A stretch of 5,418 bases of DNA from Deltaproteobacteria bacterium (GCA_003647385.1 QMMT01000179.1:1-5418); one strand, 5' to 3'; counted from the stretch's first letter, positions 1 through 5,256 are shown. Numbers and translations: made by a program. Notes: generated by a model from the sequence alone, not told the origin.

Positions 1-2
1 GA

Positions 3-104
3 ATTGTCTTGTCATTTGTTTTGATCGGAGTATTCCCTTTGGCTGCCAGAAAGAGCCTGCAATGGCTCAAGACTCATAAAAAAATGGGCTTTCATAAAAA
101 TTAA
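3..104 (+). CDS. C-terminal end of an unidentified, probably membrane-anchored protein (partial)
   Basis: The third plus-strand frame is open from the window edge to a TAA at 102-104 and gives 33 residues. They begin with a hydrophobic stretch (IVLSFVLIGVFPLAA) and continue with a strongly basic tail rich in Lys, Arg and His. This is the pattern of a last transmembrane helix followed by a short cytoplasmic tail. The gene runs towards the PAP2 phosphatase gene, and only 11 bases separate the two stop codons, so nothing else fits between them. The family cannot be named from so short a piece. Given the lipid genes next door a lipid transporter, flippase or membrane glycosyltransferase is conceivable, but that is only guilt by association. 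That the frame is coding is supported by its composition and its clean fit against the neighbour. Confidence 0.5.
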   Translation: MVLSFVLIGVFPLAARKSLQWLKTHKKMGFHKN

Positions 105-115
105 ATTTGATCAAG

Positions 116-703
116 TTATTGCCACAATTGATAAATACCAGCGCCAACCAGGCCAAGCCCCGTTCCTCCTATCACATCTAGTGGGAAATGGACCCCAAGC
201 GAGATACGTCCTATACTGACGAGTACAGCGATACTACACAAAAGAAGAAGGATCGATATCGGTAGTCCAAAAGCCATTGGAATAACAAAAGCTAAATACC
301 ATATACGCATTGCATCTCCGCTAGGATGAGACGGGTCATTTGGCTGTTGAGGTTGAGACATCTGTACATCCGGCACTATAAAAAAAGGGCGTTGTCGTTT
401 AACCACCCATTTGATTAATCGTTCAAGGCAGGCAATGATACCAAAAATTATAGTTGCACGAAAGCCGGAAGACCAGCCGGTAAAATACAAAACACCCAGC
501 ATAATCATCATGAAAGGCGTTTTTCCCAACGGCCAAATCAAACGGTAAAACGGAACCATCCTGGCAAGCTTTAGATTTAAAAAATTAAATAACCTGAGGT
601 CCTGTTGATGACCTGAAGAAATTCCATATAAAAAACCGCATCCAATGAGAACAAATCCACCGGTAATAATAATCCGGACAAATTGTAGTGGGATTGTGTC
701 CAT
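116..703 (-). CDS. PAP2-family membrane phosphatase with a PSGD variant motif
   Basis: A 195-residue polytopic membrane protein of the PAP2 / type 2 phosphatidic acid phosphatase superfamily, which removes phosphate from lipid phosphates or diphosphates at the membrane. The three signature blocks are present in order: K98-x6-R105-P106 (KWVVKRQRP), HPSGD at 126-130, and GR-x5-H172-x3-D176 (GRISLGVHFPLD). Hydrophobic segments lie near residues 8-27, 64-92, 134-164 and 177-193. The usual second block is PSGH; here the His is Asp130, and in the third block the usual SR is GR. The nucleophile-position His172 and its partner Asp176 are kept, so activity is plausible but not assured. The start has an AGG ribosome binding site six bases upstream. 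It is the last gene of a three-gene lipid cluster, 23 bases after the acyltransferase. Its substrate could be a phosphatidylglycerol-phosphate-like product of the cluster, an isoprenyl diphosphate or lipid A; the sequence does not decide. Confidence 0.87.
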   Translation of the reverse strand: MDTIPLQFVRIIITGGFVLIGCGFLYGISSGHQQDLRLFNFLNLKLARMVPFYRLIWPLGKTPFMMIMLGVLYFTGWSSGFRATIIFGIIACLERLIKWVVKRQRPFFIVPDVQMSQPQQPNDPSHPSGDAMRIWYLAFVIPMAFGLPISILLLLCSIAVLVSIGRISLGVHFPLDVIGGTGLGLVGAGIYQLWQ

Positions 704-726
704 AAACTACCTGTAAAAAAAAATTC

Positions 727-1611
727 TCAATTCGGCCAAACAGGATAATACATCTGCCACTGTGCGGGATGGGACCGGATATAATCTTCGATTATCTGCA
801 AAATTTTTTCAGCATTACAGCGAATTTCTTCATCCGGATCAGACATATGAATCATAGGAATGGGGTCAGACAAACTCAGCTGATAAAGCCCATCATGGTT
901 CATATGAACTGCGGCTACCAAAATAGGCACATCGGCTTTTAATGCCATTCGGATATGGCCTGCTGGAAGCGGGCTTGGACGACCGAAGAAATTTAATTTC
1001 CGTTTTAGTCGCGATATTGGGCGATCAATCGCAGTAAGGACAAATCCGCCTTTACGCATAACATCAATGGATTTTTCATGTACATCCCGGCTTACCGGCA
1101 TAATTTCAAGGCCGCTGGTCGCCCGGATATCATTCTGTAATTTATATCCCCCAGTTGGTTTGCCAAACGTTAACACCTTTGCCTCAAACCCTAGAGCAGC
1201 AGCTGCCAGCAGCATCAGGTCGAAACTACTCATATGGGGCACAACCAGAAACGCACCAAAATGCTTATCACGGCTCAGCCTGATAAGTCGTTCGAGGGCC
1301 TCATTTTTTAAAATTTTTCCCTGTAGTGCAGCAGGATCTTTTAACGTTCGATAAAAATCGACTAAACAACGTCCGGCATAAACAAATACGTCTGTTATAG
1401 CCTTTTGCAGATCCGTGGATGAACGCCTGCCATTATGAATGATTAGTTGATTTTTTCGAACAGACTGTACCAATGATAAGTTTTCCATCCGAGCCAATTG
1501 TTTTGCAAAAAAATTAACCATGGGATAGCTTATGGGTGCAGGAATGCTCCGCATGATTGTAAATCCTAAACCGACGCCTAATTTACTGTTTAAAAATGCT
1601 TGAACATTCAT
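727..1611 (-). CDS. LpxL/HtrB/PatA-type lysophospholipid acyltransferase
   Basis: A 294-residue protein of the bacterial lipid A acyltransferase family (HtrB/LpxL, MsbB, mycobacterial PatA), which transfers a fatty acyl chain from an acyl carrier to a lipid hydroxyl at the inner face of the cytoplasmic membrane. The catalytic H-x4-D motif is at H126 to D131 (HMSSFD), after the strand FLVV. LpxL itself usually has H-x4-E here. Further family landmarks follow: RKGGFVLTAIDRP at 186-198, the FFGRPSPLPAG block at 208-218, a hydrophobic VPILVAAV strand near 228-235, and the C-terminal HPAQWQMYYPVW. Length fits the family (about 290-310). The N-terminus has only a weakly hydrophobic stretch, so it is probably a peripheral or monotopic membrane protein. 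The start lies 14 bases after the stop of the phosphatidyltransferase, with an AGGA overlapping that stop region about 12 bases upstream, suggesting coupled translation. Whether the acceptor is lipid A or a glycerophospholipid product of the cluster is open. Confidence 0.88.
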   Translation of the reverse strand: MNVQAFLNSKLGVGLGFTIMRSIPAPISYPMVNFFAKQLARMENLSLVQSVRKNQLIIHNGRRSSTDLQKAITDVFVYAGRCLVDFYRTLKDPAALQGKILKNEALERLIRLSRDKHFGAFLVVPHMSSFDLMLLAAAALGFEAKVLTFGKPTGGYKLQNDIRATSGLEIMPVSRDVHEKSIDVMRKGGFVLTAIDRPISRLKRKLNFFGRPSPLPAGHIRMALKADVPILVAAVHMNHDGLYQLSLSDPIPMIHMSDPDEEIRCNAEKILQIIEDYIRSHPAQWQMYYPVWPN

Positions 1612-1625
1612 TATGAACCAGTGTC

Positions 1626-2231
1626 CTAACCTTCACTAGGAGACGGTTTTTTGAGGAATGAAACTTCTTCAGCGATCACCGGTATTCCCCGCACAATAGT
1701 CAACACAATCGTAGCCCAGGAAATTCCCACGGCAAAGGAATGAATCCAGCCAGCCCAGGGATGCTCAAGTGTCTGAAAACCCAGATCCAGGGTTAATACT
1801 GCAAAAGCAGTTCCTTTTATACCACCATAAAAGTCTCGCATAAAACGCGAAGATACAAGAAAGTGATTGATGGGATTTTTCAGCTGATTGAAAGCTGCTT
1901 CGCCTTTGGAGTTTCCAACACAGCGCACAGCATCAGTAATTGTACCACGGGTAATGACAATCAGAGGAATCAAAAGTGGAATCAACCCCAGACAGGAAAA
2001 AACTACCCAAAGAATAATTTCCAGAGCACGATCAACCGCTATATCCAGAGAACTGCCCAGTAGACTGGTCTGGTTCAAGCGGCGGGCAACCATACCATCG
2101 ACCATGTCAAGAAGCATTATCAGGACAATAAACGGGACACACCAAAAAATAAAGGTTGGACGACCCGTGTGTAATAACGCTATATATATAAATAATAAAG
2201 GCATTCGGCCAAGAGTGATTGCATTTGCCAT
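1626..2231 (-). CDS. CDP-alcohol phosphatidyltransferase family enzyme
   Basis: A 201-residue integral membrane enzyme that moves a phosphatidyl group from a CDP-linked lipid to an alcohol acceptor. The complete family signature D-x2-DG-x2-AR-x8-G-x3-D-x3-D is present at residues 42-67 (D42, D45, G46, A49, R50, G59, D63, D67); these acidic residues bind the metal and the CDP headgroup. Hydrophobic helices lie around residues 10-40, 70-96, 140-155 and 163-182. Acceptor candidates are glycerol-3-phosphate (PgsA), inositol phosphate, serine or others; none can be assigned by eye, and the 97-150 region does not match a subfamily I can name. A GTG five codons upstream (2246) could extend the protein, but the GAGGGA there is better read as the ribosome binding site of the ATG at 2231. 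First gene of the lipid cluster with the acyltransferase and PAP2 genes, preceded by an AT-rich gap with a TATAAT box. Confidence 0.9.
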   Translation of the reverse strand: MANAITLGRMPLLFIYIALLHTGRPTFIFWCVPFIVLIMLLDMVDGMVARRLNQTSLLGSSLDIAVDRALEIILWVVFSCLGLIPLLIPLIVITRGTITDAVRCVGNSKGEAAFNQLKNPINHFLVSSRFMRDFYGGIKGTAFAVLTLDLGFQTLEHPWAGWIHSFAVGISWATIVLTIVRGIPVIAEEVSFLKKPSPSEG

Positions 2232-2244
2232 GGGAAAATCCCTC
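2232..2244 (-). promoter_or_regulatory. Ribosome binding site that decides the phosphatidyltransferase start
   Basis: On the minus strand GAGGGA (2244-2239) precedes the ATG at 2231, with eight bases between AGGG and the ATG. This makes the ATG a better start than the in-frame GTG at 2246, whose codons would contain this site. The same stretch reads GGGATTTTCCC, so GGGA and TCCC could form a small four-pair hairpin that covers the site; this is too small to claim as a regulator. Confidence 0.6.
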
Positions 2245-2287
2245 ACAATTCTTTTAATTTAAAAATATTAATACCATTAGTGGTTCT

Positions 2288-2316
2288 ATTATAAAATCCA
2301 ATTTTATTGGATTTAA
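2288..2316 (-). promoter_or_regulatory. Possible promoter of the lipid gene cluster (TATAAT) overlapping an inverted repeat
   Basis: The minus strand carries a perfect TATAAT at 2293-2288, 56 bases before the proposed start of the phosphatidyltransferase. A weak -35 candidate, TTAAAT, lies at 2316-2311 with a 17-base spacer (three of six matches to TTGACA). The gap is extremely AT-rich, so a chance TATAAT is possible. The spacer is occupied by the inverted repeat at 2294-2314, which could be an operator. The position between two differently themed gene groups supports a transcription start here. Confidence 0.4.
2294..2314. repeat. Perfect inverted repeat, 8-base arms and 5-base loop
   Basis: AAATCCAA at 2294-2301 and TTGGATTT at 2307-2314 are exact inverted copies around a TTTTA loop, just after the stop codon of the oxidoreductase gene. 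Only two pairs are G-C, so as an RNA hairpin it is weak, and on the minus strand it is followed by TATAATAG rather than a T-run. It is therefore a poor terminator; a binding site for a dimeric regulator within the promoter spacer is an alternative. Neither role is proven. Confidence 0.5.
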
Positions 2317-2320
2317 AAAA

Positions 2321-3661
2321 CTATATTTTTTTAACCAATTGATTGGCGGCTGTTAACAAAGGATCCCAAACCGGGCCAAACGGTGGTGCATAGGCCAGGT
2401 CGGTCTGGGAAAAATCTGCAACCGTCATCTTGTTATGCAGAGCAACGGCAACAGCATTAATCCTGTGGGCAACTCCTTCTTTTCCCACCATCTGAGTCCC
2501 CAGCAGGCGACCGGTCTTTTTATCCGCCACCATATTAATATGTATGGGTGTTGATCCTGGGTGCCCATGTGCCCTGGACCTTGTTTTCACGCTGTTTTCA
2601 ACGGGATCAAATCCTGCATCTGCGGCTTCTTTAAAATTCAAGCCTGATCGGGCAACCTCAAGGGAAAAAACTTTAAAAACAGACGTCCCGGCAATTCCTT
2701 GAAGACGGGTTTTTGTCCCTGTAACGTTATCAGCAACAGCCCACCCTGCCCTGTTGGCTATTAATGCAAGTGGAATCCAGCATTTGTTATCCGTTACGAC
2801 ATGATATGTATCTGCACAGTCTCCTGCCGAATAAATATCTTTATCTGAGGTTTTTAACTGCCGGTCAACGGCTATCGAATCTGAAATCCCCAATTCAAGA
2901 CCCGCCTCTTTTGCCATGTCACTACAGGGTTTTACCCCCATTGCCACCAGAACCATATCAGCATCCAAAGTCGAGTTATCACAACACACCCGGACACCGT
3001 CATTCAATGGTTCGATTTTTTCAACAGCGGTTCCTGAATAGATATCAACGCCTTTATTTTTTAATTCCTCAGAAATAACCTCGGCAAGACCAGGGGACAG
3101 CCAGGGCAGAAAAACCGGTCCCGGCTTAACCATACTCACTTTTACACCTCTTTTCTCAAAAGCTTCGCACATTTCAAGTGCAATATATCCCATCCCGATA
3201 ATCACCGCTTTTTTGATCCTGTTCTCTTGAATATAAGATTTTATTAGTTTACCCTGTTCAAGACTTTTTAAGGACATCACCTGGGGCAGATCAAATCCCG
3301 GCAGGTCAGGTACCACAGATGAGGCACCCGTGGCAATAAACAATATATCATAGTCAAAGCTAAACGGTTCTCCACCAGCCTTAATGCCAGACACCTTTTT
3401 TGCTGCACGATCTATGGCCGTGGCTCTATGTCCGGTCAGAAGATTTATTTTATTTTTTTCAATAAAAACATCAGCCTTTCTTACCACCAGTTTTTCCATA
3501 TCCCTTTGGGGGTCAGCAATATTATAGGGCATACCACAGGCACTGTAAGAAACATCATAGGTTTGCTCTAATACAATAATATCAATATCCGGATCTTTTC
3601 TCTTTGCTCTGCTTGCAGCACTCATACCTGCTGCATCTCCACCGATAATAACAAGTCTCAT
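2321..3661 (-). CDS. CoA-disulfide-reductase-like FAD/NAD(P)-dependent oxidoreductase
   Basis: A 446-residue class of pyridine nucleotide-disulfide oxidoreductase, the group with a single redox-active Cys (CoA-disulfide reductase, NADH oxidase, NADH peroxidase, persulfide reductase). The N-terminal FAD site is IIGGDAAGMSAASRAKR at 5-21, with E32 ending the second strand. The active Cys is C42 in SACGMPY. The NAD(P) site is IIGMGYIALE at 154-163, and the second FAD motif is DIYSAGD at 275-281. The C-terminal dimerisation domain ends with the typical YAPPFGPVWDP (424-433), whose Tyr424 resembles the substrate-site tyrosine of CoA-disulfide reductases. The His of the peroxidase/oxidase FAD loop is absent (Ala10), which favours the disulfide or persulfide reductase side. 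No rhodanese domain follows. Oddities are Ala161 in place of the third glycine of the NAD(P) motif and Lys179 where NADH enzymes usually have an acidic residue. Likely a cytosolic thiol-redox enzyme. The start has GGAG five bases upstream (ACGGAGACCGT). Confidence 0.88.
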   Translation of the reverse strand: MRLVIIGGDAAGMSAASRAKRKDPDIDIIVLEQTYDVSYSACGMPYNIADPQRDMEKLVVRKADVFIEKNKINLLTGHRATAIDRAAKKVSGIKAGGEPFSFDYDILFIATGASSVVPDLPGFDLPQVMSLKSLEQGKLIKSYIQENRIKKAVIIGMGYIALEMCEAFEKRGVKVSMVKPGPVFLPWLSPGLAEVISEELKNKGVDIYSGTAVEKIEPLNDGVRVCCDNSTLDADMVLVAMGVKPCSDMAKEAGLELGISDSIAVDRQLKTSDKDIYSAGDCADTYHVVTDNKCWIPLALIANRAGWAVADNVTGTKTRLQGIAGTSVFKVFSLEVARSGLNFKEAADAGFDPVENSVKTRSRAHGHPGSTPIHINMVADKKTGRLLGTQMVGKEGVAHRINAVAVALHNKMTVADFSQTDLAYAPPFGPVWDPLLTAANQLVKKI

Positions 3662-3696
3662 ACGGTCTCCGTTTTTAATTGTATCTCTAATTTAAC

Positions 3697-3715
3697 AATA
3701 ATGATTCTAATCTTC
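3697..3715. promoter_or_regulatory. Fur-box-like operator candidate
   Basis: The plus strand AATAATGATTCTAATCTTC matches the classical 19-base Fur consensus at 13 of 19 positions by my count, with the first arm nearly intact (AATAATGAT). It lies 36 bases upstream of the oxidoreductase start and overlaps the -10 element and spacer of the possible promoter there. In AT-rich sequence such matches can be chance, so this is a hypothesis only. Confidence 0.22.
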
Positions 3716-3726
3716 CGACAGTTCAA
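3698..3726 (-). promoter_or_regulatory. Possible promoter of the oxidoreductase gene
   Basis: On the minus strand TTGAAC (3726-3721) and CATTAT (3703-3698) are separated by 17 bases; each matches four of six consensus bases. The pair begins directly after the TAA of the DUF1638 gene and ends 36 bases before the oxidoreductase ATG. The 66-base gap, longer than the 36-base gap before the DUF1638 gene, makes a separate start plausible, but read-through from upstream is equally possible. Confidence 0.28.
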
Positions 3727-3727
3727 T

Positions 3728-4390
3728 TTAAGTAGCAATATTTTTTAAAATTTTCAATTGGTCCATCAGCAGACCCTTAAAACGATCCAGGGTTATGGGA
3801 TATGCCTGCATGGAAATCCCCATCCAGTCACAATATTCAAGAAACTCTTCCGGACTCTCCGCCATATACTGATCCAGATATCCAATACCGTCAAGGACAA
3901 CACATCCCCCCGTATGCCTGGGAAAATTTTCATTAGCGACTGCTTTATCCCAGCCGTCAAAGACCTGTTTTCGATATTTAACCCAGCCCGGTGTCATAAA
4001 CCAGACCGGTTCACCTGCTGCAAGTTCCTGGGCAATCTGCTTCATCTCATCGTCAGTGGCCAGCATCCCCATGCAGTGCGAGGCTTCTACCCTGCCGACA
4101 TTTAATCCCTGTTCTTCTATAATTGTCTGCATTAACCGGGTCGGGTTATCGGGATTGACATAGCAATACTTACCGCCATAGACAACAATCACACCTTTGG
4201 CAACGGCCTTGGCTTTTTCTATAAATTTTAACAGTTGAGTTTCAAGTTCAGGGATATCCTGATGAAGACCTGGTGTCGTATAAAAAATGTGCTGAGTATC
4301 AAGAAATCCTTCTTTAACAAGATAGTTGATTTCAGGGCTCATGGTTCCACAGGCCACTATTGCAGTATCACTGAATGATTGTTCGTCCAT
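3728..4390 (-). CDS. DUF1638-like domain protein
   Basis: A 220-residue soluble protein that I recognise, at the level of motif layout, as DUF1638: a start strand with IVACGTM (11-17), a central VIVVYGGKYC (67-76), EASHCMGML (102-110, the place of the family's DC-rich block) and FMTPGW (131-136). Three cysteines at 14, 76 and 106 sit in these conserved blocks and could bind a metal or cofactor. No signal peptide or membrane segment is seen. The family has no established reaction; from general knowledge its genes are often found near corrinoid-dependent methyltransferase genes in methanogens and anaerobic bacteria, but no such gene is visible in this window. The start is firm: AAGGAG six bases upstream of the ATG. 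It follows the small-protein gene by 36 bases and precedes the oxidoreductase by 66, probably as part of the same transcript as the former. Confidence 0.7.
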   Translation of the reverse strand: MDEQSFSDTAIVACGTMSPEINYLVKEGFLDTQHIFYTTPGLHQDIPELETQLLKFIEKAKAVAKGVIVVYGGKYCYVNPDNPTRLMQTIIEEQGLNVGRVEASHCMGMLATDDEMKQIAQELAAGEPVWFMTPGWVKYRKQVFDGWDKAVANENFPRHTGGCVVLDGIGYLDQYMAESPEEFLEYCDWMGISMQAYPITLDRFKGLLMDQLKILKNIAT

Positions 4391-4426
4391 GATAAGCTCC
4401 TTGATAGAATTTGTTATGCTAAATAA

Positions 4427-4690
4427 TTAATCTGAATCACTGTTTAACTCACCAACGGGAATATCTTCACCTGGACGCCAGGTAACAAATTCACTTGTTT
4501 CAAGTACATCATCTGCACTCACAGCTTTATCTGTCCATACAATGCGGGTATTGCACTCATAAACTCTTCTTCCCAATTTGTCCTGCCTTTTTGACAAAGC
4601 CTTGTCTGATGCTTCCCTGGTTTTGTGAACGGAAATAACCTTTTTTTTAGATTCATCCAGGTTATGATCATCATATATTAACGCATACAT
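4427..4690 (-). CDS. Small protein of unknown function, 87 residues
   Basis: I do not recognise this family. The protein is soluble and highly charged: it starts MYALIYDDHNLDESKKK, has a Lys/Arg-rich middle (residues 20-45, including SKRQDKLGRR), then one Cys (C46) in a VYECNTRIVWTDK strand, and an acidic tail ending in DSD. The pattern looks like a small alpha/beta domain. That it is a real gene is supported by a strong GGAG site seven bases upstream (AAAAGGAGACATATT before the ATG), by a normal amino acid mix, and by its fit between the stress protein gene (79 bases upstream) and the DUF1638 gene (36 bases downstream). Its 5' region contains the long stem-loop at 4715-4748. A cysteine and tryptophans in the middle could suit binding, but no function can be assigned. 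Confidence 0.72.
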   Translation of the reverse strand: MYALIYDDHNLDESKKKVISVHKTREASDKALSKRQDKLGRRVYECNTRIVWTDKAVSADDVLETSEFVTWRPGEDIPVGELNSDSD

Positions 4691-4714
4691 AATATGTCTC
4701 CTTTTATTTTATGG

Positions 4715-4748
4715 GTGTCACTGTTATGTTTTTAATCAACAGTGACAC
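4715..4748 (-). repeat. Perfect 11-base-pair stem-loop between the stress protein gene and the small-protein gene
   Basis: GTGTCACTGTT (4715-4725) and AACAGTGACAC (4738-4748) are exact inverted copies around a 12-base loop. On the minus-strand transcript it is followed by CCCATAAAATAAAAGGAG, so it has no U-tract and ends just before the ribosome binding site of the small-protein gene. It overlaps an ACACGTGT palindrome at 4745-4752. Plausible roles are an RNA stability or processing element between two cotranscribed genes, or an operator for a dimeric regulator. A standard intrinsic terminator is unlikely. Confidence 0.65.
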
Positions 4749-4769
4749 GTGTTTGACGAAACGACATTA

Positions 4770-5225
4770 TCAACCTCTTGCAAGTCCCGGTATCAATGAC
4801 GGCGGGACAATCATCACGGGACAGGGTGCCCATAAAACAGCGTCCGCTGTAACTGAACCAAGTGTTCCTACGTTCGGACTTCCGCCCATGGCAAGAGGCG
4901 TATCCGTGGACGTTCCCATGACCATCAGATCAACGGCTGCATTGCGGGCCAGCTTTGAGAGCTCACTGACGACATCTCCATCGCGGACATTGATGGCATA
5001 ATTTTCAAATTCTTTTTCTTTCATCTGCTGTACATAGGCTTGTGCCACTTTGTCTTCTGCATCTATAATTGCCTGCTCAGCTTGAGTTTCATCGAGATTG
5101 ATGCGACCTATACCATAATATATCAACAATTTTGCATCATTTTCTTTAGCCAAATTCAAGGCAAAGTTGAAAATATGCTCGCAATACTCAGTCAGGCAGG
5201 TACTAAATAAAATTTTCTTATACAT
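4770..5225 (-). CDS. Universal stress protein (UspA family)
   Basis: A 151-residue single-domain cytosolic protein. It begins with the family pattern MYKKILFSTCLTEYCE and a helix FALNLAKENDAKLLIYY (20-37), has a long amphipathic helix (about 47-72), then DGDVVSELSKLARNAAVDLMVMGT (82-105), the family's signature region, and ends with LGSVTADAVLWAPCPVMIVPP (122-142). The length is typical. The nucleotide motif G-2x-G-9x-G-S/T of ATP-binding members is not intact: after MGT (103-105) there is no second G at the right place, and about six residues (around AMGGSPNVG) are inserted before the GS at 123-124. It is therefore probably a non-ATP-binding or altered-binding member. Usp proteins act in stress survival and often as partners of neighbouring metabolic genes. 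The ATG at 5225 has AAGGAG eight bases upstream. Stem-loops lie on both sides of the gene. Confidence 0.9.
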   Translation of the reverse strand: MYKKILFSTCLTEYCEHIFNFALNLAKENDAKLLIYYGIGRINLDETQAEQAIIDAEDKVAQAYVQQMKEKEFENYAINVRDGDVVSELSKLARNAAVDLMVMGTSTDTPLAMGGSPNVGTLGSVTADAVLWAPCPVMIVPPSLIPGLARG

Positions 5226-5256
5226 GATTTTATCTCCTTAACATTTGAGTGAGTTA

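Noticed and set aside
107..114. TTGATCAA palindrome between the convergent stop codons as a bidirectional terminator
   Set aside because: It is eight bases long with no loop, no G-C-rich stem and no flanking T-run; an eight-base palindrome is expected by chance in AT-rich DNA.
1067..1354. Plus-strand open frame of 95 codons
   Set aside because: It lies wholly inside the acyltransferase gene on the other strand, and its translation is rich in Ser, Arg and Pro with no family features; it is a shadow frame.
116..2231. A true phosphatidylinositol mannoside pathway
   Set aside because: No mannosyltransferase or inositol phosphate synthase is visible in the window, and the phosphatidyltransferase subfamily cannot be fixed by eye; only the similarity of gene order is retained as a hypothesis.
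1863..2262. Two plus-strand open frames (66 and 124 codons) in different phases
   Set aside because: Both are antisense to the phosphatidyltransferase gene, whose full catalytic signature proves the minus strand is the coding one.
2764..3078. Plus-strand open frame of 104 codons
   Set aside because: It is antisense to the oxidoreductase gene and its translation has low-complexity Pro/Leu/Tyr content without domains.
3758..4105. Plus-strand open frame of 115 codons
   Set aside because: It is antisense to the DUF1638-like gene, which has the better ribosome binding site and conserved motifs.
4715..4748. Stem-loop as a standard Rho-independent terminator
   Set aside because: No T-run follows it on either strand, so only a stability, processing or operator role is kept as an option.
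4711..5001. Plus-strand open frame of 96 codons starting in the gap before the small-protein gene
   Set aside because: Most of it is antisense to the universal stress protein, whose family assignment is clear; its start lies in the stem-loop and lacks a convincing ribosome binding site.
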